The translations under genes were made by a program, and so were the position numbers. Below are positions 39,140 through 41,377 of a DNA stretch of 41,377 nt, in pieces (positions within the stretch are counted from its first letter, which is position 1; each line of letters begins with the position of its first letter). The stretch lies in contig CAYYMM010000023.1 of assembly GCA_964472395.1 (NCBI GenBank), positions 1-41,377 on the forward strand. The letters are read 5' to 3'. This DNA comes from CALFER01 sp964472395 (GTDB lineage Bacteria; CSSED10-310; CALFER01). The notes beneath the pieces are model-generated. The model was not told where the DNA came from. It searched no databases and saw only the letters and a program-made list of their open reading frames with translations.

Positions 39140-41377
39140 TTGGGTAACGTGCAGGAAACCATCGGGCGCTATCGGATACTGGATAAACTGGGCCAGGGCG
39201 GGACGTGTCGGGTCTTCAGGGTGTTCGATCCGGAAAACCAGCGCACCTGCGCCCTCAAAGTGTTGCTCGACAACGCCAACGTGCTCAGATTCAAACGCGA
39301 ATTCCGGTCGATGGCGCGTCTGGATCATCCGAACATTGCCAAAGTCTATGAGTTCGGTGAAAGCGGACAGGATGTCTTTTTCACCATGGAATTCATCGAG
39401 GGAGGTGATCTGAAGAGCTGGTTCCGGACGATTAAAACGCGGCGCCGCGAGCGTCCGTTTCCGGAATCCGAAGACGAATTCCGGGAGATCATCGACCTGT
39501 TCTGCCGGATCTGTGACCCGCTCCAGTATATCCATCTCCAGCACATCGTGCATCGAGACCTCAAACCCGCAAACATCATGCTCACTGCCGACAACCGGGT
39601 CAAGCTGATGGATTTCGGTCTGGTCAAGGAATCCGAACTGATGGATGACGCCCTGACCCGGACAGGTATGTTCATCGGCACCGTCGCCTACATGTCACCC
39701 GAACAGGGAATGGGACGCTCGCTCGATCACCGCTCGGATCTCTATTCACTCGGAGTCATCCTCTATGAGGCCTGCACCGGCCGGATCCCGTTTCAGGGCG
39801 AAAACGTCCTGAATATCTTCATGCAGCATATCCGGGATGTCCCGGAACCGCCGCGGAAAATCAATCCCGCGGTCCCGATTCCCCTCGACCGCCTCATCAT
39901 GAAACTGCTCGAAAAACAACCCATCGATCGCTTCAATTCCGCAGCGGATCTCGTTGCAGACCTGCATGGCATCTATGCGGCGGTCGCGAGTGAAACGACG
40001 CAGGAGGAGGTCATTCCCGCCCTATCCGACACAACGACGGAGACCGGGCGCGTCAGCGATACGCATCCCCTCCTGCTGGCGCCGGGACTGATCGGCCGGG
40101 ATCACGAATTGACGCGGATCCGGAATCGCCTGGATCACCTCACCGGTCGAGGTGCCGGTGTCGTGTTGATTCAAGGGGAGGCCGGGATGGGGAAATCGGC
40201 GCTCATCCGTGAAATCGCCTCCGGCGCACGGATACGCAAGTGTGCGGTTATGCGCTCGGTATGCTCGGAGGTTGAACGATACCCGTACAGCGCATTCGTG
40301 CCGGTACTGGAAGCGATTGCGGACAAACTGACAGCCATGCCCTCGGATGACGCATTGCGGTTTCTCCAGGGCCGGGGCGAAATCCTCGCGTCGATCTGCC
40401 CCCGGTTTCTCGATATCCCCGCCATGCACGGACATGCATTGCCGGCCGCGCTCGAACCGGCCCAGCAGAAGATCCGCGCGTTCGATGCGATCAAAACCCT
40501 TTTATTCAGCTACGCTGCCGGCCGACCGGTCGTCGTCTGCATCGATGATCTGCAATGGGCCGACGAACTCAGTATCGAACTGCTGCATTATCTCGCGCGC
40601 GTGTTGTGCGAAGCCGAGCGTGGGCAGGCGCGCCCCGTCCTGTTCATCGCGGGATATCGCAAGGCGGAACTCCGGGATAACGACACGTTCTGGCACCATC
40701 ATGAACGGATCCTGTCGTACCCGGATTGTGAGGAGTTCGTCCTGTCCCCGCTGGATGTCAGGGCCACGCGCCAGATGGTGCGTGCGATGCTGGGGGCGGG
40801 TGAGATTTCCGCGGGGATTCTCGATCGCGTGTACCGGGAGAGTGGCGGAAACCCGTTTTTCATCGAGGAAATCCTTCGGTTGCTGATCGAAGACGAATCA
40901 CTGAGTCTCGTGCACGGACAATGGACACCCGAATTCACCTCGGATGATGCGACAGCAGGACGGCGGTTCGATACGATCTCGGGGCGATTGACAAAGAAGA
41001 TCCCGGATCGCCTCAACCGCATGATCAGCCGCCGTGTGGCCGGGTTGAGCGAAAAGACGCGGGATGTGCTCAGCCGGGCCTCGGTGATCGGCGGGCAGTT
41101 CGAATTTGAGATGTTGCTCCGGTTATGTGATGTGCCGGAGGACGATCTGCTGGACCATCTGGACGAAGCGATCCGCATGAATATTCTCGAAGATGCCCCC
41201 GGGTCGATCGGAAAAGCGCTTCGGTTCACCCAGAACCTGATCTGCAAGGTGCTCTACGACGGCCTCTCCAATCTCAGGCGAAACCGGCTTCACCAGAAAG
41301 TCGCCGAAACGATCATCGCCCTACATGGTCCGTCCAGCGAGTCCCACATCGAGGTTCTCGCATATCATTTCGATCAC
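39140..41377 (+). CDS. Giant Ser/Thr kinase-ATPase regulator, copy 2 (3' end beyond window)
   Basis: At least 746 residues, open at the window end. Same order as copy 1: Hanks kinase (GQGGTCRVF, Lys40, VHRDLKPANIM with Asp140, DFG Asp158, TGMFIGTVAYMSPEQG), then a STAND/AAA_16-like ATPase with Walker A GEAGMGKS (346-353) and Walker B VVVCIDD, SGGNPFFIEE, and the winged-helix-like segment up to VLAYHFDH. By comparison with copy 1 the missing part should be TPR repeats. The shared NSAADL and GLIGRD landmarks, with identical Walker A numbering, show recent common origin. The start is uncertain: TTG 39140 lies 10 bp after GGGAGG, while GTG 39149 and GTG 39116 are alternatives. Confidence 0.9.
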   Translation, partial: MGNVQETIGRYRILDKLGQGGTCRVFRVFDPENQRTCALKVLLDNANVLRFKREFRSMARLDHPNIAKVYEFGESGQDVFFTMEFIEGGDLKSWFRTIKTRRRERPFPESEDEFREIIDLFCRICDPLQYIHLQHIVHRDLKPANIMLTADNRVKLMDFGLVKESELMDDALTRTGMFIGTVAYMSPEQGMGRSLDHRSDLYSLGVILYEACTGRIPFQGENVLNIFMQHIRDVPEPPRKINPAVPIPLDRLIMKLLEKQPIDRFNSAADLVADLHGIYAAVASETTQEEVIPALSDTTTETGRVSDTHPLLLAPGLIGRDHELTRIRNRLDHLTGRGAGVVLIQGEAGMGKSALIREIASGARIRKCAVMRSVCSEVERYPYSAFVPVLEAIADKLTAMPSDDALRFLQGRGEILASICPRFLDIPAMHGHALPAALEPAQQKIRAFDAIKTLLFSYAAGRPVVVCIDDLQWADELSIELLHYLARVLCEAERGQARPVLFIAGYRKAELRDNDTFWHHHERILSYPDCEEFVLSPLDVRATRQMVRAMLGAGEISAGILDRVYRESGGNPFFIEEILRLLIEDESLSLVHGQWTPEFTSDDATAGRRFDTISGRLTKKIPDRLNRMISRRVAGLSEKTRDVLSRASVIGGQFEFEMLLRLCDVPEDDLLDHLDEAIRMNILEDAPGSIGKALRFTQNLICKVLYDGLSNLRRNRLHQKVAETIIALHGPSSESHIEVLAYHFDH

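Overview
The window looks like a piece of a metagenome-assembled, GC-rich, Gram-negative bacterial chromosome. The sequence shows a lipoprotein with a lipobox, a putative outer-membrane beta-barrel, secreted proteins with long Pro/Thr-rich linkers, surface proteins ending in an IPTL/PEP-CTERM-like tag, strong Shine-Dalgarno sites and sigma70-like promoters. Exactly 100 N at 27726-27825 mark a scaffold gap. The style (many Ser/Thr kinases fused to ATPase/TPR modules, PT-rich linkers, CTERM-like tags) fits a deep-branching candidate phylum better than a well-studied one, but I cannot name the taxon. I see no rRNA, tRNA, transposase, phage or cas gene.

Layout. (1) 1-1931: a lexA-dinB SOS pair behind a promoter overlaid by TTCGCCT half-sites. 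(2) 1957-5112: a cobalamin-binding-type radical SAM protein, a cluster of hairpin repeats, and a multi-pass GT-C-like membrane protein. (3) 12629-5032, minus strand: beta-barrel, Na+/H+ antiporter with a TrkA-N domain, a small ORF, then a compact run of flavodoxin-like reductase, Ser/Thr kinase-TPR and a SagB-type nitroreductase with an extra C-terminal domain. (4) 12761-19508: acyl-ACP thioesterase, then two paralogous secreted M28 metallopeptidases bracketing a BsuPI-like lipoprotein. (5) 19480-27142: DUF726-like hydrolase, PEP synthase/PPDK regulator, membrane-anchored SGNH-like protein, zinc-ribbon protein, glutamine-dependent NAD synthetase and non-phosphorylating GAPDH. (6) 27143-27838: a repeat-filled convergent intergenic region containing the gap. 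(7) 27839-29083, minus strand: a secreted coiled-coil protein. (8) 29236-41377: two paralogous giant kinase-ATPase(-TPR) regulators bracketing three tandem paralogous secreted proteins. Each of these has a propeller-like N-terminal region, a lectin-like domain and a C-terminal membrane tag.

The most system-like region is 27839-41377. A perfect 12-bp inverted repeat lies between the divergent coiled-coil gene and the first giant kinase. The kinase is followed by the three-copy surface-protein family and then a second kinase with the same architecture. The inferred picture is a surface-protein module controlled by cytoplasmic kinase/STAND-like ATPases; this rests on gene order and promoter placement, not on demonstrated function. 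Two other candidate modules are the flavoprotein-kinase-SagB operon and the peptidase-inhibitor-peptidase cassette.
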